64,000 nt of DNA from Gari tellinella. Taxonomy: Eukaryota > Mollusca > Bivalvia > Cardiida > Psammobiidae. Positions 32,372-43,335 of this stretch are shown here, piece after piece (the stretch's first letter is position 1; each line of letters opens with the position of its first letter). A model generated the notes under the pieces. That model did no database searches. It was not told where the DNA came from and was given only the letters and a program-made list of their open reading frames with translations. The position numbers and the translations under genes were made by a program. Location: positions 60,967,848 through 61,031,847 of the forward strand of contig OV277871.1 in NCBI GenBank assembly GCA_922989275.2, given 5' to 3'.

Positions 32372-34637
32372 ATTTTTAGCTCGACTTTTTCAAAAAGTCG
32401 AGCTATTGTCGTCTGCGTCAGCGTCTGCGTCGGTTAAGTTTTTTGCTTAAGGTTTTTGTAAGAGTTGATTTCTCAATAACTATCAAAGGTATCCATTTGA
32501 AACTTGGAATAGATATTCAGTATCAAAAGGGCAACTAATTACAACAAGGCAGGTAACTCTGGGATTTGTCATTTCAGAGTTATTGCCCTTTTTTAGCTCG
32601 CCTATTCGGAGAATGGGGGGGCTTATGGAATCACCCCGGCGTCGGCGTTGGTTTTTCATGGTTAAAGTTTTGGGGTAAGTGTTGTTATGCACTAATGAAA
32701 TATTTGCATTAGGAAGCTGATATTTGGATTGGAGGTGCCCTGTGGGTTGAACATTGATGTTGTGTAGTTAAAATTAAAAAAAAAGTTTAAATTTAGTCAA
32801 AATTTCACCTTTTGTGGACTTAGGTTTTTCGGCTGATTTCTCATGGTTAAAGTTTTGGGGTAGGTGTTGTTATGCACTAATACTACATGAAATATTTGTA
32901 TTAGGAAGCTGATATTTGGATTGGAGGTGCCCTGTGGGTTGAACATTGATGTTGTGTAGTTAGAATTAAAAAAAAAGTTTAAATTTAGTCAAAATTTCAC
33001 CTTTTGTGGACTTAGGTTTTTCGGATGATTTCTCATGGTTAAAGTTTTGGGGTAAGTGTTGTTCTGCACTAATACTACATGAAATATTTGTATTAGAAAG
33101 CTGATATTTGGATTGGAGGTGCCCTGTGGGTTGAACATTGATGTTGCGTAGTTTAAATTTAAAAAAAAGTTTAAATTTAGTCAAAATTTTACCTTTTGTG
33201 GACTTAGGTTTTTCGGCTGATTTCTCATGGTTAAAGTTTTGGGGTAAGTGTTGTTCTGCACTAATACTACATGAAATATTTGTATTAGAAAGCAGATATT
33301 TGGATTGGAGGTGCCCTGTGGGTTGAACATTGATGTTGCGTAGTTAAAATTTAAAAAAAAGTTTAAATTTAGTCAAAATTTTACCTTTTGTGGACTTAGG
33401 TTTTTCAGCTGATTTCTCATGGTTAAAGTTTTGGGGTAAGTGTTGTGATGCTCTAATACTACTTGAAATAATTGTATTAAGAAGCTGATATTGGGAATCA
33501 AGGTGCCCTGTGGGTTGAACATTGATGTTACGTAGTTTAAATTTTAAAAAAAATTAAATTTAGTCAAAATTTCACCTGTTGAGGACTTAGGTTTTTTGGC
33601 TGATTTCTCATGGTTAAAGTTTTGGGGTAAGAGTTGTAATGCACTAATACTACATGAAATATTTGTATTAGGAAGCTGATATTTGGAATGGAGGTGCCCT
33701 TGGGTTGAACATTGAAGTTGCGTAGTTTTTTGTTTTTTTTAAAGTTTAAATTTAGTCAAAATTACACCTTTTGTGGACTTAGAGTTTTGGGACTGAAATT
33801 TCAAAGTTAGTTAAGGAGTAAGTGTTGGAATGCACTTATACTACATGACATATTTGCATTAGGAAGTTGATATTTTGAATGGAGGTTCCCTGTGGCTTGA
33901 ATATCAATGTACTGATACACTTTTCTTTTGATAGTTACCTATTTAAGAAAGGTTTAATTAGGCGAGCTTTGCTGTTCTCCGACAGCTCTTGTTATTTACT
34001 TAAAAATTGTTAATTAACATATCTAAATAACTATGAAAGATATTAACTTGAAACTTTGAATAGTTATTCAGTATCAAAAGGGCAACTCATTACAACAAGA
34101 CCGGTAACCCTGAATTTTGTGTATCCAGAGTTATTGCCCTTGTTTTATTTACTTAAAAGTTATAAATTAACATATCTAAATAACTATGAAAGATATTAAC
34201 TTGAAACTTTGAATACTTGTTAAGTATCAAAAGGACAACTCATTACAACAAGGTAGGTTACTCTGTGATTTGTAATTCCAGAGTAATTGTCCTTGATTTA
34301 TTTACTTAAAACTTGTAAATTGAAATATCTCAATAACTTTCAAAGGTATTAACTTGAAACTTTAAATACTTGTGTTATATCAAAAGGGCAACTCATTCAA
34401 ACAAGAAAGGTGACCGGGGAGGTGCCATTCCAGAGTTATTGTCCTTATTTTTTTTTACTTATAGTTTACTGTAAATGGAATGTAGACTGTCCAAGTATGT
34501 TTGAGTTGTTGTTGCTTACAAATTTCCATGATCAATAGGGCATTAAACACCCATAGGCATTCTTTAAGTTTGAAAAATGTAGCCATCTCAAGTACATGAA
34601 AGTCGAGCGTCCAGCACCCGTTTGCGGTGCTCTCGTT
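32372..34637 (+). mobile_element. HINE-F interrupted by HINE-G
   Basis: The 5' hairpin GCTCGACTTTTTCAAAAAGTCGAGC is perfect. CGTCTGCGTCAGCGTCTGCG follows. The units hold GTATCAAAAGGGCAACTCAT and GAGTTATTGCCCTTGTTTTA. The 3' end is ATGAAAGTCGAGCGTCCAGC with the hairpin AGCACCCGTTTGCGGTGCT and CTCGTT. HINE-G occupies 32589-33992. Confidence 0.82.
32589..33992 (+). mobile_element. HINE-G nested in HINE-F
   Basis: It starts TTTTTAGCTCGCCTATTCGG with a GGAGAATGGGGGGGC arm, then CCCCGGCGTCGGCGTTGG. About six tandem units near 190 bp read TTTCTCATGGTTAAAGTTTT ... GGAGGTGCCCTGTGGGTTGA. The 3' end is TTAATTAGGCGAGC with the hairpin GCTGTTCTCCGACAGC and CTCTTGTT. The host reads TATTGCCCTT before and ATTTACTTAAAA after, continuous elsewhere. 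Confidence 0.8.
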
Positions 34638-35600
34638 AGCTCACCTGGCACGAAGTGCCAAGGTGAGCTATTGTGATCGCCCTGTGTCCGTCGTCCGTCC
34701 GCCGTCCGTCATCAAACTTTTTCTTCAAAGATCATCTTCTTGGAAACCACTGGGCCAATTTCATCAAAACTTTTGTTCCTTGTTAGGTACTCTCTCAGAT
34801 TTCTTCAAATATAGGTCATCCTATTGAAATTGTGGTTGCCATGGCAACCATTTGAAAAAACTTTAAAAATCTTGTCAAAAACTTCCAGTCCGAATTGAAA
34901 ATAATTTTACCCAAATGTGCCATTGGTGACCCTTTATCAGATTTCTTAAAATAATTTTCCAATCTTAAAAAACATGGCCGCTAGTGGGTGGGGCAGATTT
35001 TCCTTATATGGCTATATAGTGAAAACTTTAAAAATCTTCTTGTCAAAAACTACTGGTCCGATTTGAAAGTAATTTTATGCAAATGATCCATGGGTGACCC
35101 TCTACCAGATTTCTTAATAACAGTACAAAATAATTTTGATATCTAAAAAAACATGGCCGCCAGTGGGTGGGGCACGTTTTCCTTATGTTACTGTATAGTA
35201 AAAACTTTAAAAATCTTCTCTGAAACTGCTGGTCCAAATTCAAAATAATTTTACACAAATGGTCAATTGATGACCCTCTACCAGATTTCTTAAAATCATT
35301 TTGTTATCTTAAAAAACATGGCCGTCAGTGGATGGGGCAAGTTTTCCTTATATTTCTGTATAGAAAAACTTTCAAAAAAATTTCTCTGAAACTATTGATC
35401 TGATTTAAGAATAATTTTACACAAATAATGATTCAAGGGTGACCCTTTGCCAATTTTCTTCAAATAATCTTACTAGCTCAAACAACATGGCCACCAGTGG
35501 GTGGGGTGAATAAGTGAAAAAGTAATCATTACTGGTCCATTTACATGATCGTAATCATTGGTACCAGGTAAGCGATTTAGGGCCGCATGCGGCTCTTGTT
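34635..35600 (+). mobile_element. HINE-C, complete
   Basis: It follows HINE-F with no spacer (TCTCGTTAGCTCACC). Hairpin GCTCACCTGGCACGAAGTGC/CAAGGTGAGC, then CGTCCGTCCGCCGTCCGTC and the leader CAAACTTTTTCTTCAAAGAT. Five C units follow. The 3' end ACCAGGTAAGCGATTTAGGG has a changed base (GTAAGC), then GGCCGCATGCGGCTC, CTTGTT. Confidence 0.8.
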
Positions 35601-35756
35601 TTTAAAAACCTTTCCTCTGAAACTACTGGTCCGATTTAAGAATGATTTGACAGAAATGATTCATGGGTTTCCCAAATCACTTGTTCAATTTGACGTCACC
35701 ATGACCGTAACCATGGGTACCAGGTGAGCGATTTAGGGCCGCATGCGGCTCTTGTT
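35601..35756 (+). mobile_element. HINE-C 3' fragment
   Basis: A part unit (CCTCTGAAACTACTGGTCCG) leads to ACCAGGTGAGCGATTTAGGG, GGCCGCATGCGGCTC and CTTGTT. No own 5' end. Confidence 0.7.
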
Positions 35757-37755
35757 AGCTTACCTAAGGTGAGCTATTATGATCGCCCTGTGTCCGTCGT
35801 CCGTCATCAAACTTTCTAGCTCACCTGAGCCAAAAGCTAAAGGTGAGCTATTGGGATGGCCCTGTGTCCTGCGTTGTGCGTCCTCGGTTGTCCGTCGTCA
35901 TTAACAATTGCTTCAAATGACATCTCCTCTTATACCGCTGAACAGATTTCAACCAAACTTAAAAGAAATGTTTCTTGGGTCAAGCTCTTTCAAAAAAAAA
36001 AAAAAAAAAATTAAAAACAATGCAGAACTATGGTTGCAGGACATCTTAAAAAGTCTTCTTGTCAAAAACTACAAGGGCCAAGGCTTAGATATATGGCATA
36101 TAGCATCACCTACAGGTCCTCTATCAAGTTTGTTCAAATTATGTCCCTTGGGTCAAAATTGGCCCCGCCCCAGGGGTCACAGTTTAACATAGAGTTATAT
36201 AGTGAAATTTACAAATGTCTTCTCTTCTGAAACTAATATGGCCAGAGCTTTGATATTCGGCATGGTGACTCTTCTAGATGTCTTTCACATATCTTGTTCA
36301 AATGGTTCCGGTCTATTGAATATTTAGGTCACTGGAGCTAAAAATAGATTTTTTCAATGAAAACTTACAAAAATCTTCTTGTCAAAAACTACATGGGCCA
36401 AAGCTTAAATATTTGATACATAGCATCATCTACAGGTCCTCTATCAAGTTTATTCAAATTTGCCCCTGGGGACAAAGTTGGCCCCGCCCCGGGGGTTACA
36501 GTTTTACATAGTGAAATATTCAAACGTCTTCTCCTCTGAAATTAATATGGCCAGAGCTTTGATATTCGTCATGGTGACACTTCTAGATGTCCTGTACTTA
36601 TTTTGTTCAAATGGTTCCAGTCTGTTGCATATGTAGGTCACCGGTGCTAAAAATAGATTTTTTCAATGGAAACTTAAAAGAATCTTCTTGTCTAAAACCC
36701 TAGTACTCTGATCTTAGGTATTTGGCACATAACATCATCTACAGGTCCTCTATCAAGATTGTTCAAGTTATGCCCATCGGGTAAAAAATGACCCGGTCCT
36801 GGACATAAATCATTATCATCATTTTGTCATTTTTAGCTCTCCTGAGCTAGCTCAGGGTGAGCTTTTACAATCCTTGAATGTCTGTCGTCCGGCGTTAGTC
36901 GTCAACAATTTTAGTGTTTAGACTCTAGAGACCACAATATTTATCCAATCTTTCTCAAACTTGCTCAGATTGTATATTACCATAAGAGTTCGGATGAGTT
37001 CAATTATAGTTGAAATCAGACCAATAGGTCAAGAGTTATCTACCTTTGAATTGCTGAAAATGCCATATTTAACAGTGTTTACACTCTAGAGGCTGCAATA
37101 TTTATTCAATCTTTCTCAAACTTGCTCAGATTGTATATTACTATAAGAGTTCGGATGAGTTTGATTATGGTTGAAATCGGACCAATAGGTCAGGAGTTAT
37201 CTACCTTTGAATTGCTGAAAATGTCATATTTAACAGTGTTTATACTGTAGAGGCCACACTTTTTATGCAATCTTTCTCAAACTTGCTCAGATTGTATATT
37301 ACCATAAGAGCTCGAATGAGATCGATTATGGTTGAAATCTGAACAATATGTCAAGAGTTATCTACCTTTGAATTGCTGAAAATGTCATGTTTAACAGTTC
37401 ATACACTCTAGAGGCCAAAATTTTGATCCAATCTATCTCAAACTTGCTCACATTGTATATGACCATAAGAGTTCGGATGAGTTCGATTATGGTTGGAATC
37501 GGACTAATAGGTCAGGAGTTATCTACCTTTGAATTCCTGAAAATGCCATATTTAAAGGTGTTTACACTCTAGCAGTCACAATTTTGATCCAATTTTTCTC
37601 AAACTTGCTCAGATTGTATATGACTATAAGAGTTCATATGAATTAGATTATGGTTGAAATGAGACTAATAGGTCAAGAGTTATCTACCTTTGAATTGCTG
37701 AAAATGCCATATTTAATGGTGTTTACACTCTAGCAGCCACATATTGCATCCAGTC

Positions 37756-40388
37756 TTTTTAGCTCACCTGGCACGAAGTGCCAAGGTGAGCTTTTAGGAT
37801 CGCTGGATGTCCGTCGTCCGTCCATGTGTTCACAATTGGTTCGTTAACACTCTAGCGTCTACAAATTTCATCCGATCTTCATGAAACTAGATGACAATGT
37901 TTGTCTTGATGAAATCTAGGTCAAGTTCGAATATGGGTCATGTCTGGTCAAAAACTAGGTCACTAGGTCAAATCATAGAAATACCTTGTTAACACTCTAG
38001 AGGCTACAAATCTTATTGGATCTTAATGAAACTAAGTCAAATTTTTTGCCTTATTGATATCTAGGTCAAGTTCGAATATGGGTCATGCTTGGTCAAAAAC
38101 TAGGTCACTAGGTCAAATCATAGAAAAACCTTGTTAACACTCTAGAGGCTACAAATCTCATTGGAATTTAATGCATTATAGTCAGAATGTTTGCCTAATT
38201 GATATCTAGGTCAACTTCGAATATGGGTCATGTCGGGTCAAAAACTAGGTCACTAGGTCAAATCATAGGAAAACCTTGTTTACACTCTATAGGCTACAAA
38301 TCTCACCTTATCTTCATGAAACTTAGTCAAAATGTTTGCCTCATTCATATCTAGGTCAAGTTCGAATATGGGTTATGTCCGGTCAAAAACTAGGTCACTA
38401 GGTCAAATCATAGAAAAACCTTGTTAACACTCTAGAGGCTTCAAATCTCATTGGATTTTTAGCTCACCTGAGCACAAAGTGCTCAAGGTGAGCTTTTGTG
38501 GTCGGTCTTTGTCCGGCGTCCGTCGTGCGTCAACAATTTCTTCAAACATCTTCTTCTTCAAAACCGCTTGCCTGATTGCAACCAAACTTCACAGGAATGT
38601 TCCTTGTGTCAAGCTCTTTCAAAGTTGTTCAAAGAATTTGAAACAATGCAGAACTCTGGTTGCCATGGCAACCAAAGTGAAAAAATAAGGAAATCTTAAA
38701 AAATCTTCTTGTCAAAAACCACAAGGGCTAGAGCTTAGATATTTGGCACATAGTATCATCTATAGGTCCCCTATCAAGATTGTTCAAAGTTTGACCCTGG
38801 GGTCAAAATTGGCCCGCCCCGGAGGTCACCGTTTTACATAGAGTTATATAGTGAAATGTTCAAACATCTTCTTCTTCAAAACCACATGCCTGATTGCAAC
38901 CAAACTTCACAGGAATGTTCCTTTGGTCAAGCTCTTTCAAAGTTGTTCAAAGAATTTGAAACAATGCAGAACTCTGGTTGCCATGGCAACCAAAGTGAAA
39001 AAATAAGGAAATCTTAAAAAATCTTCTTGTCAAAAACCACAAAGGCTAGAGCTTAGATATTTGGCACATAGTATCATCTATAGGTCTTCTATCAAGATTG
39101 TTCAAAGTTTGACCCTAGGGTCAAAATTGGCCCCGCCCCGGGGGTCACCGTTTTACATAGAGTTATATAGTGAAATGTTCAAACATCTTCTTCTTCAAAA
39201 CCACATGTCTGATTGCAACCAAACTTAACAGGAATGTTCCTTGGGTCAAGCTCTTTCAAACTTGTTCAAAGAATTCTAAACAATGCAGAAGTCTGGTTGC
39301 TATGGCAACCAAAGTGAAAAAATTAGGAAATCTTAAAAAATCTTCTTGTCAAAAACCACAAGGACCAGAGCTTAGATATTTGGCACATGGCATCATCTAT
39401 AGGTCCTCTATCAAGATTGTTCAATGTTTGACCCTGGGGTCAAAATTGGCCCCGCCCCGGGGGTCACTGTTTTACATAAAGTTATATAGTGAAATGTTCA
39501 AACATCTTCTTCTTCAAAACCACATGCCTGATTGCAACCAAACTTCACTAAGCATTGTCTACAGGTCCTCTATCAAATTTGTTCAAATTTTGCCACTGGG
39601 GTCAAAGTTGGCCCCGGCCCGGGTGTCACCATTTAACATGGAGTTATATAGTGAAATTTTCAAACACATTTTTCTTTGAAATCAATATGGCTAGAGCTTA
39701 GATATTTTGCATGATGTAATGTCTAGAGGTCTTTCACATATGTTGATGAATTGGTTCCGGTCTGTTGCATATCTGGGTCACCAGAGCTAAACATAGATTT
39801 TTTTCAATGAAAACTTTAAAAATCTTCTTGTCTGAAATCATAGTACACTGAGCTTAGATATTTGGCACATAGCATCGTCTACAGGTCCTGTATCAAGAGC
39901 ATTCATATTATGTCCCTGGGGTCAAAAGTGACCCCGCCCGTGGGTCAAAGTTTCACAAATCTTCTTTTCTGAAATCACTGACCCATCACCATGTACAGGT
40001 GAGCGATTAAGGGCCATTCTGGCCCTCTTGTTATAAAACTTGGTCAGAATGTTTGCCTAATTGATATCTAGGTCAAGTTCGAATATGGGTCATGTCGGAT
40101 CAAAATTTAGGTCACTAGGTCAAATCAAAGAAAAACATTGTTAACCCTCTAGAGGCTACAAATCTCATTAGATCTGAATGAAATATTGCCAGAATGTTTG
40201 CCTACATCAAATCTAGGTCAAAATCAAATGTGGATTGTGTCTGGTCAGAAACTAGGTCAAATCATAGAAAAATCTTGTTAACTCTAAAGGTTGATTGTGG
40301 GTCATTTCCAGTCGTAATCTAGGTCACTATAGGTCATGTTTTACATGGTGTAGCAGGTGAGCGATTTAGGGCCATGGTGGCCCTTGTT
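37756..40388 (+). mobile_element. HINE-D, fourth shell
   Basis: TTTTTAGCTCACCTGGCACG, TGCCAAGGTGAGC and GTCCGTCGTCCGTCC open four roughly 146-bp D units. It breaks after AATCTCATTGGA at 38455. It resumes with ATAAAACTTGGTCAGAATGT at 40033 and ends CAGGTGAGCGATTTAGGGCC, ATGGTGGCCC, TTGTT. Confidence 0.78.
38456..40032 (+). mobile_element. HINE-B2, innermost
   Basis: Complete and uninterrupted: TTTTTAGCTCACCTGAGCAC ... hairpin GGGCCATTCTGGCCC, CTCTTGTT. It has four copies of the CTGATTGCAACCAAACTT section, the last cut short. Its long open frame at 39170-39679 runs across repeat units and has no family similarity. As the innermost layer it must be the latest insertion of the nest. Confidence 0.82.
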
Positions 40389-41378
40389 TAAACTTCCTCA
40401 GATTGTATATTACCATAAGAGTTCGAATCAAGTGCAATTATGGTTGAAATCGGACCAATAGGTCAAGAGTTATCTGCCCTTGAATAGCTGAAAATGCCAT
40501 ATCTAAAGGCGTTTACACTCTTGCAACTAGTTTTCAATTGATTTTGATTATACCTGAACACAAAGTATATAGCTATAAGTTCTCGAAGGAGTGCAATTAT
40601 TGTTGAAATCTAATCATTGTGGCAATAGTTATCTGCCCTTGATATACTTTGAAATGCTAGAAAAGGCTTCATTTCAGTATTGTTTAGACTCTAGTTATCT
40701 GCCCATGATGTACTCTACTATACTAGAATTAATAGGTTGTATTCCAAAATTGTTTACTTGCTTTACTACAAATTTGAATGGATTTAGATTAAAACATGTG
40801 AAAAGGAAAGGTAAAGCTACCAGGCTTCAGTACAACAGGTGAGCGATATCAGGGCCTTTAGGCCCTCTTGTTTCTCAGGTGAGCGAAATATGCCCCATGG
40901 GGTTCTTGTTCTTCTTGGAAACTACGGGGCAAATTTCATCAGAACTTCATAGGATCGTTGCTTGTAGGGTACTCTCTCAGATATCTTCAAATATAGGTCA
41001 TCCAATTGAAATTGTGGTTGCCATGGCAACCAATTGAAAAACCTTTAAAAATCATCTTGTCAAAAACTACAGGTCCAAATTGAAAAATAATTACTCGTCT
41101 GATTTGAAAGTAGTTTTATGCAAATGATCCATGGGTGACCTTCTACCAGATTTCTTAAAATTATTTTGATATCTAAAAAAAACATCGCCGCAAGTGGGTG
41201 GGGCACGTTTTCCTTATGTTACTGTATAGTAAAAACTTTAAAAATCTTCTTCTCTGAAGCTACTGGTCCAAATTCAAAATAATTTTACACAAATGGTCAA
41301 TGGACGAACCTCTACCAGATTTCTTAAAATCATTTGTTATCTTTAAAAAAAATGGCCACCAGTGGGTAGGGCACTTTT

Positions 41379-42402
41379 TATCCCCTGCCGAAAGGCAGAG
41401 GGATACTGTTTTAGGTCTGTCAGTCCAGCTGTCCGTCCCTTCACGGTTTCCGTCTGCAACTGTATCTCTGAGACCGATTAACAGATTTGGATAAAACTTG
41501 GTATATAGTTATTTGTCATCATAGCAGCACTGTGGGAAATTATCTGCCCTTTTTGTGTTAAAAATGCTATATTTAATAGTTTTTACCATCTAGCAACTAC
41601 AGTATTCAACAGATTTTGTTTATACTTGCATACAATGTCTATAAGTTTAAGTTCCTGAAGGTGTGCTATAATTGTCAAAAAAGGATACTTGTGGCAAGAG
41701 TTATATGCCCTTGATGTACTTAGAAATGCTTTATTTTGATATTGTTTACATACTAGTGTCTATAAATATACATGGATTTTGGTAAATATTTTCTTGAACT
41801 ATGTATGGATATGAGTTTTCAAATGAGTTTGATTATTGTTGAAAATAGAGAAATAAGTCATGAGTTATCTGCCCTTCATAAGTCAAAAAAGCCATCTTTA
41901 ACAGTTTTTACTATCTAGCAACTACAGTTTTGAATGGATTTGAATTATACTTGCACACAATGTCTATAAGCATAAGTTCCTGAAGGTGTGCAATAATTGA
42001 TAAAAAAAAAAAAGGATACTTGTGGCAAGAGTTATCTACCCTTGATGTACTAAGAAATGCTAGAAAAATGCTTTATTTTAATATTGTGTTTGCACTCAGT
42101 TCTGAATTTATTTTGATAATACTTGCACACAATTATAAGTGCTTGAAAGATTTTAATTACTGTTGAAATTGAATCAAGATTGCCCCTGTCATACTCAGAT
42201 ATGCTACAAACCGCTTTATTTTAGTATTGTTTAGGCTTTAACGTGTACAAAATTGAATGGATTTTTATAAAACTTTGTAAAAAGCTTTTGAAAGTTGATC
42301 TTTAAAGACAGGTGATCACCATTTGCCCCTCCCTCCCACAATTAAGTTTGCCACTTTCTTCTCAACAATCGCTGCGGCAGGGGATATCAGCTCTAAGGTG
42401 TA
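41379..42402 (+). mobile_element. HINE-I nested in HINE-C
   Basis: ATCCCCTGCCGAAAGGCAGAGGGAT hairpin, then GTCTGTCAGTCCAGCTGTCC. Units hold GGCAAGAGTTATCTACCCTT, TGATGTACTAAGAAATGCTA. The end carries CGGCAGGGGATATCAGCTCT, the inverse of the terminus. The host reads GGGCACTTTT before and CCTTATGTTACTGTATAG after, continuous elsewhere (GCACGTTTTCCTTATG). Confidence 0.75.
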
Positions 42403-42868
42403 CCTTATGTTACTGTATAGTAAAAACTTTAAAAAAAACTTCTCCGAAACTACTAGTCCAAAGTCAAAATAATTTTACACAAATTGTCAAGTGATGACCC
42501 TCTACCAGATTTCTAAAAATCATTTTGTTATCTTAAAAATCATGGCCGCCAGTGGGTGGGGCACGTTTTCCTTAAATTTCTGTATAGAAAAACTTTCAAC
42601 AAAATTTTCTCTGAAGCTATTGGTCTGATTGAAGAATAATTTTACACAAATAATAATTCATGGGTGACCTTTTGCCAGTTCTCTTCAAATAATTTTCCTA
42701 GCTCAAACAACATGGCCACCAGTGGGTGGGGTAGAATAAGTGAAGACTTAATCATTACTGGTCCATTTACATGACCGTAACCATGGGTACCAGGTGAGAG
42801 ATTTAGGGCCCCATGCGGCTCTTGTTGAGAAGTGGTAGACTATTTAATTTTATCTAACTGTTTTACAG

Positions 42869-43335
42869 ACTACAGTGACCGTTCAGATCGCAGGAGAAGA
42901 CGTAGAAGAACTAGACCTGGTCGGGGAAACAGCAGTGCTGCATCAGGAACAGAAACAGATACGAGTGTGTCTAATTACCCACCGCGAGGAGGAGGTAAGC
43001 CAGGCTCAACAGCCGGCAGACCTCCTGCACTCCCACATAACCCCACTCATCAACCTAATGCATCTAATGTGAAGGCGAACAATAGTAGTGAATCATCTGC
43101 CCAGAGTGGCTACCCGGCCCCCAACCAGGGGCATGGCGAATCTGGTAGAGCTAATTCATCCGTGCCTAAGGAACAGCGAGAGCGGCTTGACAAGCGCTCA
43201 GCCGGCAGTCGCAATCTGGTGCGGAATGGTGTGCAGCGGAATGAGCATAGTGGGAGTGATTCCGACGGTAAATTAAAAAAAATGCAAGGGTCTAATCAAG
43301 TTGTAAAAACTGAGCAGATGATTAATGGTGAATAG
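42869..43335 (+). CDS. Fmr1: FMR1/FXR exon D: second Arg-rich cluster, C-terminus and stop
   Basis: The acceptor is ACTGTTTTACAG before 42869, entered in phase 1. The coding part reaches the TAG at 43333-43335. It begins DYSDRSDRRRRRRRTRPGRG, then NSSAASGTETDTSVSNYPPR, a Gly/Pro/Ser/Asn-rich disordered stretch, and ends VVKTEQMINGE. The RRRRRRR block matches the second basic cluster (RRNRSRRRR) of FXR1/FXR2, and the closing INGE parallels their LNGVS/VNGVS ends. A perfect-looking donor, GGAG|GTAAGC, lies inside the exon at 42994/42995, also in phase 1. Base composition is much richer in G and C than the surrounding DNA, as expected of a coding exon. Two other open frames overlapping it are shadows. 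Confidence 0.88.

Larger units (their letters stand above)
36830..40873 (+). mobile_element. HINE-A, third shell
   Basis: TTTTAGCTCTCCTGAGCTAG with CTCAGGGTGAGC opens it, followed by five roughly 161-bp A units. It breaks in the sixth at CACATATTGCATCCAGTC. It resumes at 40389 with AAACTTCCTCAGATTGTATA and runs to GGTGAGCGATATCAGGGCCT, TTAGGCCCTCTTGTT. Confidence 0.78.
35817..40910 (+). mobile_element. HINE-B1, second shell
   Basis: CTAGCTCACCTGAGCCAAAA with GCTAAAGGTGAGC opens it, and B units run to ATTTTGTCA at 36829. It contains a 21-base A-tract at about 35991-36011. Only its final 37 bp (CTCAGGTGAGCGAAATATGC, GCCCCATGGGGTTC, TTGTT) reappear at 40874-40910, so the inner element landed just before its 3' end. 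Confidence 0.78.
35755..42826 (+). mobile_element. HINE-C, outermost shell of a five-level nest
   Basis: The 5' end TTAGCTTACCTAAGGTGAGC with TGTCCGTCGTCCGTCATCAA stops after 62 bp. Family C sequence resumes at 40911 with CTTCTTGGAAACTACGGGGC, the expected continuation. It is further split by HINE-I at 41379-42402. It closes GTACCAGGTGAGAGATTTAG, GGGCCCCATGCGGCTC, CTTGTT, 42 bp before the coding exon D. Confidence 0.78.
2821..43335 (+). other. Fmr1: FMR1/FXR family gene, 3' portion (4 exons, 3 introns)
   Basis: Four exons joined in phase 1 encode the C-terminal region of a fragile X family RNA-binding protein (about 272 residues visible). From known family members, these proteins carry N-terminal Tudor/Agenet repeats and KH domains, then an RGG box and Arg-rich disordered tail. 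They bind mRNA and polysomes and control translation in neurons and other cells. Only the RGG box, Arg-rich clusters and C-terminus are here, so the start codon lies left of the window. The Arg clusters in exons C and D fall in the same order as the two Arg clusters of vertebrate FXR1/FXR2. The DWS motif before the RGG box and the NG near the C-terminus also match the family. FMR1 versus FXR is not decided; invertebrates usually have a single member. Confidence 0.88.

Noticed and set aside
35991..36011. A-tract as the tail of a processed retrocopy
   Set aside because: The A-run lies inside a B1 unit whose sequence continues on both sides; it is a local expansion, not a 3' tail.
39170..39679. 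169-codon open frame
   Set aside because: It crosses repeat units of HINE-B2; similar shorter frames occur in the other B2 copies at 7387, 23992 and 38479, broken at different points, and no protein family is suggested.
42875..43276. Two further open frames over exon D
   Set aside because: They are other reading frames of the GC-richer FMR1/FXR exon; only the frame that joins exon C in phase 1 has family similarity.
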